In this document: positions 28,835 through 36,260 of the stretch, one piece after another
How positions within the stretch are numbered: the first letter of the stretch is position 1
Layout of the letters: every line of letters starts with the position of its first letter
DNA from: Methylocystis sp.
GTDB taxonomy: Bacteria > Pseudomonadota > Alphaproteobacteria > Rhizobiales > Beijerinckiaceae
Length of the DNA: 64,000 bases
Assembly: GCA_002929055.1 (NCBI GenBank)
Contig: PERY01000009.1
Coordinates: 1-64,000, forward strand
Direction: 5' to 3'
The notes under the pieces: model-generated
Seen by the model: the letters and a program-made list of their open reading frames with translations, nothing else
The model's database searches: none
What the model was told of the DNA's origin: nothing
Made by a program: the position numbers and the translations under genes

Positions 28835-29734
28835 CTAGGCTCGGCGGCGCGCGGGCGCCTTTGGCGCTTTCGCGGCTTTGCCCGGGACGGCTTTCTTCGC
28901 GGGCGCCTTGCCCTTCTTTGGAGGCTCGGGCGGCGTCTCGCCGCCGCTCGCCGCGACCGAGCGTTTCAGCGCCTCCATGAAGTCCAGCACCTTGGCCCCG
29001 GGCTCGGCCTGTTCTTCGACAGGCACCGTCTCGCCCCGGCCAAGCTTCGCCTTCACGAGATCGCGCAAGGCATCGGCGTAATGATTGCGGAACTTCGCGG
29101 CGTCGAAAGGTTCGCTGCGCTGCTCGATCAGATCCTCGGCCATCCGCACCATGTCTTCGCGCGGCTTCTCGCGGCCCAGCGACGAAAATATGTCATCGGC
29201 GTTCTTCAATTCGCTTTCGTACCGCAAGGTGTCGAGCACCAGCCCCTGCCCTTCGCCCATCGGGAAAAGCGCTACGAGATTTTCGCGCCCGCGCAAGGTG
29301 AGCTGTCCGACGCCGACCTTGCGCCGCGCCCAGAGCGCATCGCGCAGCACGCGGTAGCCTTCTTCGGCGACCTCGCCATCCGGCAGCACGTAATAAGGTC
29401 TGTCGAAATAGAGCGGCTCGATCTCGTCCGCATCCACGAACTGCGAAAGCTCGATCGTGTGCCGCGAGGACAGCTTGAGCGAGTCGAGCTCTTCATCCTC
29501 CATGAAGATGTAATTGCCCGGCTCGACCTCATAGGCGAGGACGATGTCCTCTTTCTTCACCTCGCCCTTCCCGGGAGCGACCTTCAGATATCGGATTCGC
29601 TGCTTCGAGTTTCGATCGACCTGATGAAAGCGAATTTCCGACTCTGTCTTTTCCGCCGCGACGAGACGTACAGGGATGGAGACGAGGGCCAGGCGCAAAT
29701 GGCCCTTCCAGAAAGTGCGCGCCGACTCCGCCAT
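28835..29734 (-). CDS. ku: Non-homologous end joining protein Ku
   Basis: A 299-residue bacterial Ku that homodimerises into a DNA-end-encircling ring and recruits LigD. It begins MAESARTFWKGHLRLALVSI, the family opening, and has the core KRIRYLKVAPGKGEV-like segment and the conserved VDADEIEPLYFDRPYY. The C-terminal 55 residues are Lys/Ala/Pro-rich, as in many alphaproteobacterial Ku proteins, where such tails modulate ligase stimulation. Start at ATG 29734; the longer frame begins in the intergenic region. First gene of the ku-ligD operon. Confidence 0.97.
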   Translation of the reverse strand: MAESARTFWKGHLRLALVSIPVRLVAAEKTESEIRFHQVDRNSKQRIRYLKVAPGKGEVKKEDIVLAYEVEPGNYIFMEDEELDSLKLSSRHTIELSQFVDADEIEPLYFDRPYYVLPDGEVAEEGYRVLRDALWARRKVGVGQLTLRGRENLVALFPMGEGQGLVLDTLRYESELKNADDIFSSLGREKPREDMVRMAEDLIEQRSEPFDAAKFRNHYADALRDLVKAKLGRGETVPVEEQAEPGAKVLDFMEALKRSVAASGGETPPEPPKKGKAPAKKAVPGKAAKAPKAPARRRA

Positions 29735-29828
29735 GATCACGCTCCCGCACGCGCCCACACGACGCGCCTCCTTACATAAGGCGGTCGGATGCGTGGCGAG
29801 AGGGGACGCCGCGAAAGCAGCGGCCGCC

Positions 29829-29861
29829 AAAAAGAAACGCCCGCTTCCGGGGAAGCGGGCG
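29829..29861 (-). terminator. Intrinsic terminator of the bactofilin gene
   Basis: An 11-bp GC-rich inverted repeat (CGCCCGCTTCC, 29838-29848, with its complement at 29851-29861) with a 2- to 4-nt loop. On the minus strand it is followed by TTTCTTTTTGG, and it lies 27 bp after the bactofilin stop codon. Separates bactofilin from ku. Confidence 0.85.
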
Positions 29862-29887
29862 CTAGATATCTCTTCTCGTGGAGAGCG

Positions 29888-30454
29888 TCAGGCCGAAGCG
29901 CGACGGCTCGACAGCGGCGCGCGCAGGATATTGCGCTTGCCGGGCTCCGAGTCGGCGGCGAGATAGAGCGGGCCCTTTGCGGCGCCGTTCTTGGCGGCGC
30001 GAACCGCGTCGTTGAGGCGATCGAGCGTGCCGGACTTCGGGGCCGGAGCCGGAGCGGCGTCCGCGCCCTTGCCCTGCGCGGCCGGCTTGGCGACCGCGCG
30101 ATAATCGTCCGTGGCGGAGAGGTCGCCCGTGACGACAGCGCCCTTCTCGAGCTCGATTTCGCCATACATGACGCGGCCTTCGACGCGGCCGGTCGAACGA
30201 ACGATCAGCAGTTGCTTGATTTCGATGTGATCGGTGATCCAGCCGCTGATGTCAGCCTCTGTGGCGCCGATGTTGCCGCGGATGACGCCGGTCTGCCCAA
30301 CGCACACGACTCGCGCCGTGACGTCGCCCTCGACGGTGCCATCGACGACAATGAGATCGGGGACGGAAATCTCGCCCTTGAGCGTCACGCCAGCGCCGAT
30401 GTAAACGACGTTTTCCTGGTCCGGTCGAAAACCTGATGAGGTATTAATAGCCAT
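29888..30454 (-). CDS. Bactofilin
   Basis: A 188-residue cytoskeletal protein. The bactofilin (DUF583) domain spans about residues 15-120 with the beta-helix repeats VYIGAGVTLKGEISVPDL, VVDGTVEGDVTA and VIRGNIGATEADISG, and lacks a membrane helix. The C-terminal 70 residues are Ala/Pro/Lys-rich and probably unstructured. Bactofilins self-assemble into filaments and organise cell-shape and peptidoglycan machinery. A TTAG-N7-TTAA site 49 bp upstream of the start codon resembles a CtrA box. A strong terminator follows. Confidence 0.93.
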   Translation of the reverse strand: MAINTSSGFRPDQENVVYIGAGVTLKGEISVPDLIVVDGTVEGDVTARVVCVGQTGVIRGNIGATEADISGWITDHIEIKQLLIVRSTGRVEGRVMYGEIELEKGAVVTGDLSATDDYRAVAKPAAQGKGADAAPAPAPKSGTLDRLNDAVRAAKNGAAKGPLYLAADSEPGKRNILRAPLSSRRASA

Positions 30455-30717
30455 TTTGAACCCCCTGCCCTTTTATAATTTATCGGCCGAAGGAATCATA
30501 CGTTAAGAAAGGGCTAACGGCAACTATTCACCAACCCGGCACAGAGTCCGTCTTTTTTCGTATAAACAAAGAGTTGCCGCTTACGACGATTTAGATGGTG
30601 AATTCTGATCATTGCGCGGAGATTTGCGAAAATCTACCCCTGCAATGTGCTTTTCTAGAGCATTGAAACTATACGCTCGACTCCGCGACGCTCTACTAAA
30701 AAGAGCAAAATTTAACC
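30455..30717. other. AT-richer spacer between bactofilin and xerD
   Basis: A 263-bp region carrying the bactofilin promoter side (CtrA-like site) and the 3' side of xerD. It is less GC-rich than its surroundings. I see no gene or T-run hairpin in it; the reading frame that crosses it on the plus strand is the antisense of xerD. Confidence 0.5.
30503..30517 (-). promoter_or_regulatory. CtrA-like site upstream of bactofilin
   Basis: Read on the minus strand the site is TTAG-CCCTTTC-TTAA followed by C. This fits the CtrA consensus TTAA-N7-TTAA with one mismatch in the first half and matches the second-half extension TTAAC. It lies 49 bp before the bactofilin start codon. The same TTAG-N7-TTAA form occurs before the DivJ-type kinase at 58008-58022. 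Confidence 0.4.
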
Positions 30718-31671
30718 TTACTCACCTTCTACGCGAGAATCTGACAAGGGGTGCAGATCCCGCACCATGGCCTGCATCCGCTCGTCGAGAACATGCGTGT
30801 AGATTTGCGTCGTCGAAATGTCGGCGTGGCCGAGCAACTCCTGCACGACCCGCAAGTCCGCTCCGTTCTGCAGCAAATGGCTGGCGAAGGCGTGGCGCAG
30901 CGCATGGGGATGGACTTGTGACGGGGCGAGGCCGGCCGCTATGGCGAGCGTTTTGAGTTCGCGCGCAAAGGCCTGTCGCGTGATGTGTCCGCTGGCGCTG
31001 TCGGCGGGAAAGAGGAACGGGCCTTCCGACAACGCGGGCGCGACCGCCGCCAGGAGCTTGCAATAGGCGGCGATGGCGCTCTTCGCCCGGTCGGTCAGTG
31101 GCGCGAGACGCTCACGCCCGCCCTTGCCCTTGATGACGATGAAGGAATCGCGGGTCCGCCCCGCACTCCTCGGCAGGGACACGAGTTCCGAGACGCGCAG
31201 GCCCGTCGCATAGAGCGTTTCGAGCAGCGCATAGAGCCGCGACGCGCCTAGCCGTTCCCGCAGCGGGCGTTTCTCGTCGTCGATCCCCTCCCGCGCGACG
31301 GCCAGCAAGCGGTCGACTTCGTCGACGGACATGACGCCCGGCGCGCTTCTCGCCCGGCGCGGTCCCTCCAGCGTGGCCGCCGGATCGTCGCCGCGGCAGC
31401 GATCGACGTAGAGGAACTTGTGGAATTGCCGGATAGCCGAAATGCGCCGCGCCGTCGTCGCCGAGGCAAGGCCCCGCGCCTCGAGCGAGGCGAGATAGGC
31501 GCGCAGTCCCTCGGTCGTGACGCCGGCCGGGTGATCGCCGCGGCGGGTCAGATGGTCGATGTAATCGGCAAGATCGCGCCGGTAGGCGTCGAGCGTGTTG
31601 GCCGCCGCGCCGCGCTCCGCCGCAAGCATGCCCAGAAACGACTCGAGCAGCCGGACGGCGGGAACGCTCAT
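30718..31671 (-). CDS. xerD: Site-specific tyrosine recombinase XerD
   Basis: A 317-residue recombinase that, with XerC, resolves chromosome dimers at dif under FtsK control. An N-terminal SAM-like domain ([20 protein letters not shown]) is followed by the catalytic domain with Arg in [12 protein letters not shown], Lys in [10 protein letters not shown], HxxR in [12 protein letters not shown], and the His and Tyr in [13 protein letters not shown]. Chromosomal context (adjacent to housekeeping genes and the conserved 47-aa membrane protein, no mobile element signs) supports XerD rather than a phage integrase. XerD and XerC are hard to tell apart from sequence alone. Confidence 0.9.
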   Translation of the reverse strand: MSVPAVRLLESFLGMLAAERGAAANTLDAYRRDLADYIDHLTRRGDHPAGVTTEGLRAYLASLEARGLASATTARRISAIRQFHKFLYVDRCRGDDPAATLEGPRRARSAPGVMSVDEVDRLLAVAREGIDDEKRPLRERLGASRLYALLETLYATGLRVSELVSLPRSAGRTRDSFIVIKGKGGRERLAPLTDRAKSAIAAYCKLLAAVAPALSEGPFLFPADSASGHITRQAFARELKTLAIAAGLAPSQVHPHALRHAFASHLLQNGADLRVVQELLGHADISTTQIYTHVLDERMQAMVRDLHPLSDSRVEGE

Positions 31672-31693
31672 GATGCGTATGACGCTGTAAGCG

Positions 31694-31837
31694 TCACTTG
31701 TTGAGGCGCTGCGGCGGAATCGAATAGGTCATTTCGCGCGGCTGCGGCGTGACGAAGGACACGACGGCGATCATGGCGCCGTACACCAGCGCGACGATGA
31801 TTCCAACGATGGCAAGAAAGCGGATAAGGCTCGGCAA
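31694..31837 (-). CDS. Conserved 47-residue single-helix membrane protein
   Basis: A short gene that begins with TTG at 31837 (MPSLIRFLAIVGIIVALVYG at the start), continues AMIAVVSFVTPQPREM and ends PPQRLNK. It has one membrane helix (about residues 5-29), then a Pro-rich periplasmic tail containing PQPREMTYSIPP. Homologous small proteins with the same PxPREhT-hxIPP tail occur next to xerD in Rhizobiales in my recollection, so I regard it as real. It ends 22 bp before the xerD start codon and is on the same strand, so it is probably the first gene of an xerD transcript. Function unknown. Confidence 0.65.
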   Translation of the reverse strand: MPSLIRFLAIVGIIVALVYGAMIAVVSFVTPQPREMTYSIPPQRLNK

Positions 31838-31934
31838 GGAGGGGACTCTTCATCAAATGACCGCCTCCAGCTATCGCGCGAAGCGCCCGTAATTGCAACC
31901 GGCGCGCTTTCCGGCGCGCCGGGCGTGTCGAAGC

Positions 31935-32678
31935 TCAGCGCACGATCACCCGCGTTCCGACGGGCGTGCGATTATAGAGATCGACCACGTCGTCATTCAT
32001 CATGCGGATGCAACCCGAGGACACATTCTGGCCGATGGTGTGCGGCTCATTGGTGCCGTGGATGCGGTAAAGCGACGAGCCCAGATACATGGCGCGGGCG
32101 CCGAGCGGATTGGCGGGGCCGCCCTCCATGTGACGCGGCAGATCGGGCCGGCGCGCGAGCATTTCGGCGGGCGGCGTCCAGTCGGGCCATTCCGCCTTGC
32201 GGCTGATGGTTTTCACGCCCGACCATTCGAAGCCCGGACGGCCGACGCCGATGCCGTAGCGCGTGGCGCGGCCGCGGCCGTTGACGTAATAGAGAAACTT
32301 GTTGGGCGTATCGACCACGATGGTGCCGGGCCGCTCCGAGCCGTCATAGTCCACTTCCGCGCGCATATACATCGGGTCGATGGCCCGCTGCGTCTCGAGG
32401 GGCTGCGGGGCATAGGCCGCGGTCTGCCGGGCGCCCGGATAGGCGTGCGGGGCCGGCGGCGCGGCGTAACGCACCGGGCCGGGCGCGTCGCCCACAAGCG
32501 CCTCGATCAGCCCGCCGCCGAGCGGACTCTGCTGCTGGTAATAGCCGCCGCCATAGCCCGGCGCGCCGTAGACAGCGGGATTGGCGACGGCCACGCCGGC
32601 GCCGAGCAGGAGCGCCGCGATGGAGGTCGACGCCGCGAGACGGAAAAGCTTCGAACCGTTGAACATGCTGAAAACCAT
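31935..32678 (-). CDS. L,D-transpeptidase (YkuD domain)
   Basis: A 247-residue periplasmic enzyme that makes 3-3 peptidoglycan cross-links or anchors proteins to peptidoglycan. Signal peptide in FRLAASTSIAALLLGAGVAVA (cleavage after VAN or AVA). A Tyr/Gly/Pro-rich spacer precedes the YkuD domain, whose active-site motif is complete: His in RIHGTNEPHTIG, then SSGCIRMMNDD with the nucleophile Cys and the conserved Arg. Start 32678, or ATG 32666. A diverged paralogue (43772-44482) keeps the fold but lacks the catalytic His and Arg. Confidence 0.93.
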   Translation of the reverse strand: MVFSMFNGSKLFRLAASTSIAALLLGAGVAVANPAVYGAPGYGGGYYQQQSPLGGGLIEALVGDAPGPVRYAAPPAPHAYPGARQTAAYAPQPLETQRAIDPMYMRAEVDYDGSERPGTIVVDTPNKFLYYVNGRGRATRYGIGVGRPGFEWSGVKTISRKAEWPDWTPPAEMLARRPDLPRHMEGGPANPLGARAMYLGSSLYRIHGTNEPHTIGQNVSSGCIRMMNDDVVDLYNRTPVGTRVIVR

Positions 32679-32770
32679 TGCGGGCGCGCGGGTTGCTTGA
32701 ATCCAACGCGGTTGACGATGGGTTTCATCATATACGGTAGATTTTTACGGTAAATCCTAAGCATTCATCG

Positions 32771-32809
32771 TGGTTATCAGAAAGAAAAACCCGACAATAC
32801 TTGGTTATC
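32771..32809. repeat. Paired TGGTTATC motif upstream of the L,D-transpeptidase
   Basis: The octamer TGGTTATC occurs at 32771-32778 and again at 32802-32809, 31 bp apart (about three helical turns), in the 177-bp gap between yciB and the L,D-transpeptidase gene. Same-face spacing is compatible with a dimeric regulator site; this is inference only. Confidence 0.25.
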
Positions 32810-32855
32810 GACGGGTGAATATTAATGATGAAAAAAGGATTGCCGCGCGATCGCC

Positions 32856-33497
32856 CTAAAAATGCGACTCGCTGTCCTCTTCCTCCGCGGGAATTTCATG
32901 ACGCATGATGAGCGGCGCCTGCGCGATGGCGAAGATCAGCGTCAGCGGAAGAATGCCGAAGACCTTGAAATTCACCCAGTCGGGGGTCGACACCGTATGG
33001 CGCACGACTTCGTTGAGCCCGGCGAGAAAGAAAAAGAACAGGCCCCAGCGCCAGGTGAGCTTGCGCCAGCCCGCGTCGTCGATATGGATCGCCATGTCGA
33101 AGACGATGGGCAGCAGCAGCTTGCCGAAATAAAGCGCGCCGATGAGCGCGGTCCCGAACATCGAATAAAGGATAGTGACCTTCAGCTTGATGAACGTCTC
33201 GTCCTGCAGAAAAACTGTCAGGCCGCCGAAGACCAGCACGAGGACTGCGGTGACGACCGGCATGGCGGGAAGATGTTTCGTCACCGCCCAGGAGACGGCG
33301 AGGGTCAGCAGAACGCCCGCCATGAGCACGCCCGTCGCGGCGAATATCCCGTATCTGCCGTTCACGACGAAGAAGACGATGAGCGGCCCGAGTTCGAGCG
33401 CGATCTTGAGCAGAGGGCTGAGTTTCTTTCTCGGCTGCTGCGCCGGCGCGGCTGTCTTCTCTTCGAGTTGCGGCCGGTTCGTCGTGTCCTGAGTCAT
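32856..33497 (-). CDS. yciB: Inner-membrane septation protein YciB/IspZ
   Basis: A 213-residue protein with about five to six membrane helices. Core family motifs: LLKIALELGPLIVFFVVNG, QDETFIKLKVTILYSMFG (the conserved D-E-T-F-I-K-x-K-P/V segment) and LTWRWGLFFFFLAGLNEVV. YciB links cell-envelope synthesis and septation proteins in Enterobacteria. The N-terminal ~25 residues are hydrophilic and variable. It follows ftsY by 5 bp on the same strand, forming a probable ftsY-yciB operon. Confidence 0.93.
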   Translation of the reverse strand: MTQDTTNRPQLEEKTAAPAQQPRKKLSPLLKIALELGPLIVFFVVNGRYGIFAATGVLMAGVLLTLAVSWAVTKHLPAMPVVTAVLVLVFGGLTVFLQDETFIKLKVTILYSMFGTALIGALYFGKLLLPIVFDMAIHIDDAGWRKLTWRWGLFFFFLAGLNEVVRHTVSTPDWVNFKVFGILPLTLIFAIAQAPLIMRHEIPAEEEDSESHF

Positions 33498-33502
33498 GTG
33501 AC

Positions 33503-34573
33503 TTAGCTTTCCGGCGCCGCCTCCGGCGCTTCGTCTTCATTCAGGCCGGCGATCGCGCGCGCGAAATCACGGGCTGTGAAGGGTTCGAGGTCGTCGGCGC
33601 CCTCGCCGACGCCGATGAAGTGGATCGGCAGACCATGCGCCTCGGCGATGGCGACGAGAATGCCGCCGCGCGCCGTGCCGTCGAGCTTGGTCATCACGAG
33701 GCCGGTGACGCCCGCCATGCGCTGGAAGACCTCGACCTGCTGAAGCGCGTTCTGGCCGACCGTCGCGTCGAGCACCAGCAACACTGCATGCGGCGCTTCC
33801 GCTTCCGCCTTCTTCATCACGCGGACGATCTTTTCGAGTTCGGCCATGAGTTCGGCGCGGTTCTGGAGGCGCCCGGCCGTGTCCATCAGCAGAACGTCGG
33901 CGCCGCTCTCCCTGGCGCGCTTGATGGCGTCGAAGGCGAGGCCGGCGGCGTCCGCGCCTTCATTGCCCGAAACGACCTCCGCGTTGAAGCGCGCGCCCCA
34001 GATCCTGAGTTGCTCAACAGCCGCCGCACGGAAGGTGTCGCCCGCCGCAAGCACGACCTTCTTGCCCTCGCCAGTCCATTTGGCGGCGAGCTTGGCGATG
34101 GTCGTGGTCTTGCCAGAACCATTGACGCCGACGACGAGGATGATGAAGGGCTTCTTCGTCTCGTCGAGTTCGAAGGGCTGCGCGACGGGCGTCAACACCG
34201 CCTCGACCTCGCGCGCAAGGATGGCGCGCACTTCGTCGGGTTCGATATCCTTCTCGTAGCGCGCCTTGCCGACGGCCTGCGTGATGCGCGACGAAGCGCC
34301 CACGCCAAGGTCGGCGCGCAGAAGCACGTCCTCGAGCTCTTCGAGCGTCAGCGCATCGAGCTTGCGCTTGGTGAAGATGTCGGCGACGCCCTGGGTGATC
34401 GCCTGAGACGTTCGGGCGAGGCCGCCCGAAAGCCGCTGCCACCAGGAGCGCTTGGGCGCCTCTTCGGCTTCCGCCGGGGCCGGGGCCGCTTCCGCTGTCG
34501 GCTCCTCGCCGCCTTTTCCGAAAAGGCGCGAGAACATGCCGCGCTTTTTCGACCCGTTTGCGTCCGTGCTCAT
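33503..34573 (-). CDS. ftsY: Signal recognition particle receptor FtsY
   Basis: A 356-residue SRP-type GTPase that docks SRP-ribosome complexes at the membrane. An acidic, Ala/Pro-rich N-terminal ~45 residues replaces the long A domain of E. coli. The N domain follows (LTLEELEDVLLRADLGV), and the G domain has GVNGSGKTTTIAKLA (G1), DTFRAAAVEQL (G2/I-box), MDTAGRLQN (G3), TKLDGTARGG (G4) and GVGEGADDL (G5). Start at ATG 34573 (MSTDANGSKK); the longer frame runs into the intergenic sRNA region. Followed by yciB after 5 bp. Confidence 0.97.
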   Translation of the reverse strand: MSTDANGSKKRGMFSRLFGKGGEEPTAEAAPAPAEAEEAPKRSWWQRLSGGLARTSQAITQGVADIFTKRKLDALTLEELEDVLLRADLGVGASSRITQAVGKARYEKDIEPDEVRAILAREVEAVLTPVAQPFELDETKKPFIILVVGVNGSGKTTTIAKLAAKWTGEGKKVVLAAGDTFRAAAVEQLRIWGARFNAEVVSGNEGADAAGLAFDAIKRARESGADVLLMDTAGRLQNRAELMAELEKIVRVMKKAEAEAPHAVLLVLDATVGQNALQQVEVFQRMAGVTGLVMTKLDGTARGGILVAIAEAHGLPIHFIGVGEGADDLEPFTARDFARAIAGLNEDEAPEAAPES

Positions 34574-34687
34574 ACCATCCTCGATCAGGTCAAATGACCT
34601 ACACCAGTCGAGCCTAAAGGGCCAGTGGCGCGGCAAGGATTAGGCATTTCCGCTAACTAAGCTACAAATATCTGATTAGCCAAGCTT

Positions 34688-34700
34688 TTCGCAATGCGAA
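34688..34700. promoter_or_regulatory. 13-bp operator-like palindrome
   Basis: TTCGCA-A-TGCGAA is a perfect dyad around a single central base in the ftsY-fabH gap. It lies just before the candidate sRNA and about 115 bp before the ftsY start codon on the other strand. Size and symmetry suit a dimeric repressor site; no known regulator matched. Confidence 0.3.
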
Positions 34701-34798
34701 GAAACGCTAGTCTTGTGCAGTGAGGCGCGCGTTGCGGCGGCGTATCGCCGTATTGGCCTCATAGGGGCGGGCCGCGAAAGCGGCTCGCCTTTTCGTTT
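34701..34798 (+). ncRNA. Candidate plus-strand small RNA between ftsY and fabH
   Basis: No plus-strand gene lies upstream, yet a strong plus-strand terminator ends at 34798, just before the fabH stop codon. Before it is a folded module: TGAGGC (34721-34726) pairs with GCCTCA (34756-34761), enclosing the hairpin CGGCG-TAT-CGCCG (34738-34750). A possible -10 lies in CTACAAATAT (about 34661-34670), which would give a transcript of roughly 120 nt. The sequence lacks the SRP RNA GGAAGG signature and is not a known family to me. The 5' end is a guess. It is transcribed antisense to neither ORF but opposite to both. Confidence 0.4.
34765..34798 (+). terminator. Strong intrinsic terminator on the plus strand
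   Basis: A 10- to 11-bp stem (GGGCGGGCCGC with GCGGCTCGCCT, including two G-U pairs) closed by a GAAA tetraloop (34776-34779) is followed by TTTTCGTTT. The T-run is only on the plus strand; on the minus strand the hairpin is followed by CCCTATGAGG, so it is not a normal fabH terminator. Confidence 0.75.
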
Positions 34799-34800
34799 CC

Positions 34801-35784
34801 TCACCACCGCAGCACCGCCCCGCCCCAGGTCATGCCCGCGCCGATCGCCATCATGGCGATGACGTCGCCCTTTTTGAGCGCGCCGGCGCGGTTGGCCTCG
34901 TCCAGCGTGATCGGCATGGAGGCGCTCGACGTGTTGCCGTAGCGGTCGATGTTGATCCAGCATTTCTCCCGGGCGACGCCGAGATTGTCGAGCGCGGACT
35001 CGATGATCCGCTGATTGGCCTGGTGGCAGATCACATGATCGACGTCATCCGCGCTCAGTCCCGCCTTTGCGAGCGTGTCGGCGACGACTTCCGGCAGCAG
35101 GCGCGTCGCGACCTTGTAGACCTCGCGCCCGCGCATCTTGATCTTCGCATCCTTGCCGGCGGCGAGCTCCGCCGTGATCGGCATGCGGCTGCCGCCGCCA
35201 TAGATGCCGAGGATCCCCGTCATCGTCCCGTCGGTGCGCAGCGTCGCGGCGAGCAGCCCGTGGCCTTCCTCCTCCGACGCGCCGAGCAGGATCGCGCCGG
35301 CGGCGTCGCCAAAGAGCACGCAGGTTTCGCGATTGGTCCAGTCGACGACGCGGCTCAAGGTCTCGGCGCCGATCACCAGCGCCTTCTTCACCATCCCCGA
35401 GCGGATGAACTGATCCGCCATGACGAGCCCGTAGAGCGACCCGGCGCAGGCGCCGCCGACGTCGAAGGCGAAGGCCCTGGAGGCGCCGATCTTCGCCTGC
35501 ACGAAGGAGGCGCAGGAGGGGGTCGGGCTGTCGCCCGTCACGGTGCAGACGACGAGCATGTCGATTTCCGCCGCATCGACGCCGGCGAGCGTCAGCGCCT
35601 TTTGAGCCGCCGCCGCGGCGAGATCGGAAGTCGCCTCATGGTCGGCGGCGACATGGCGCTCCCTGATGCCCGTGCGGCTGACGATCCACTCGCTGTTGGT
35701 GGCGACCATTTTCTCGAGATCGGCGTTGGTGAGCACGCGCTCAGGCGCGTAGGAACCGGTTCCGAGAACGATCGAATTCGGCAA
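34801..35784 (-). CDS. fabH: 3-oxoacyl-[ACP] synthase III
   Basis: A 327-residue condensing enzyme that joins acetyl-CoA (or another short acyl-CoA) to malonyl-ACP to start fatty-acid synthesis. Catalytic triad: Cys in GGACAGSLYGL, His in CHQANQRII and Asn in RYGNTSSASMP. N-terminal SIVLGTGSYAPERVLTNADLEKMV is typical. Length matches E. coli FabH (317). It is monocistronic here: the usual plsX partner is not upstream, where a 476-bp gap precedes rimO. Downstream the gap to ftsY contains a structured element on the other strand. Confidence 0.95.
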   Translation of the reverse strand: MPNSIVLGTGSYAPERVLTNADLEKMVATNSEWIVSRTGIRERHVAADHEATSDLAAAAAQKALTLAGVDAAEIDMLVVCTVTGDSPTPSCASFVQAKIGASRAFAFDVGGACAGSLYGLVMADQFIRSGMVKKALVIGAETLSRVVDWTNRETCVLFGDAAGAILLGASEEEGHGLLAATLRTDGTMTGILGIYGGGSRMPITAELAAGKDAKIKMRGREVYKVATRLLPEVVADTLAKAGLSADDVDHVICHQANQRIIESALDNLGVAREKCWINIDRYGNTSSASMPITLDEANRAGALKKGDVIAMMAIGAGMTWGGAVLRW

Positions 35785-36260
35785 GGCGAGGGTCTCTCTG
35801 AAACGGCCGGCGACGGCTTGGGGGAAAGCTTGGCGTTAACCCGCCACGGCGCTCCGAGGCGCGCGGCGGGCTGCGGCGCGGCTATTCATAGTGTCGCAGC
35901 CGGGAAGCGCAAACAGTTTTTGGGGAAGTCCATAAGCGATTGAATTACATGCCGCTATTCGTGTTGCTGCGCCCGCGCCGGCGATCGGCGCCCGCATTTT
36001 GAGCGGTCGAATCCACCCTCTCGAAACTTTTTTTTAACAGGCCGGGAAATATTAACGGGGAACCGAGGCGGCGACCTCCGTCTCTGACCGCCGAAACAAT
36101 TTCCGTCCCCGTCGCACGCCATATTGGAGTTTGCGTCCCGTGATTCACGCCCTCGTTTTCGCCCTCGTCGCTCTCTACGCCCTCGTCGGCGCGATGACGG
36201 CCTGAGGCCGCACGCCTCACTCCGATTGCCTTCCGCCACGCGCCGTGGCAATCCGGCGCC
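35785..36260. other. fabH-rimO divergent intergenic region
   Basis: A 476-bp spacer between divergent fabH and rimO. It holds promoter space for both. A T9 tract at about 36029-36037 is followed by TTAACAGG, and a second TTAAC occurs 18 bp further on. A 21-codon hydrophobic ORF is at 36140-36205. I found no RNA gene or repeat here. Confidence 0.5.
36140..36205 (+). CDS. Possible 21-residue hydrophobic peptide
   Basis: GTG at 36140 is preceded by GGAG with 10-bp spacing, and the frame encodes [20 protein letters not shown] after the start, then stops. The peptide is a single membrane-length hydrophobic helix with no charged residue besides His. It lies 55 bp upstream of rimO on the same strand and could be a leader peptide or small membrane protein. 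It is short enough to arise by chance; a TTG at 36131 would add three residues. Confidence 0.25.
   Translation: MIHALVFALVALYALVGAMTA

Noticed and set aside
26762-29779. 1005-aa open frame antisense to ligD and ku
   Set aside because: Same GC-driven shadow effect; no recognisable domain, and the opposite strand carries two complete enzymes.
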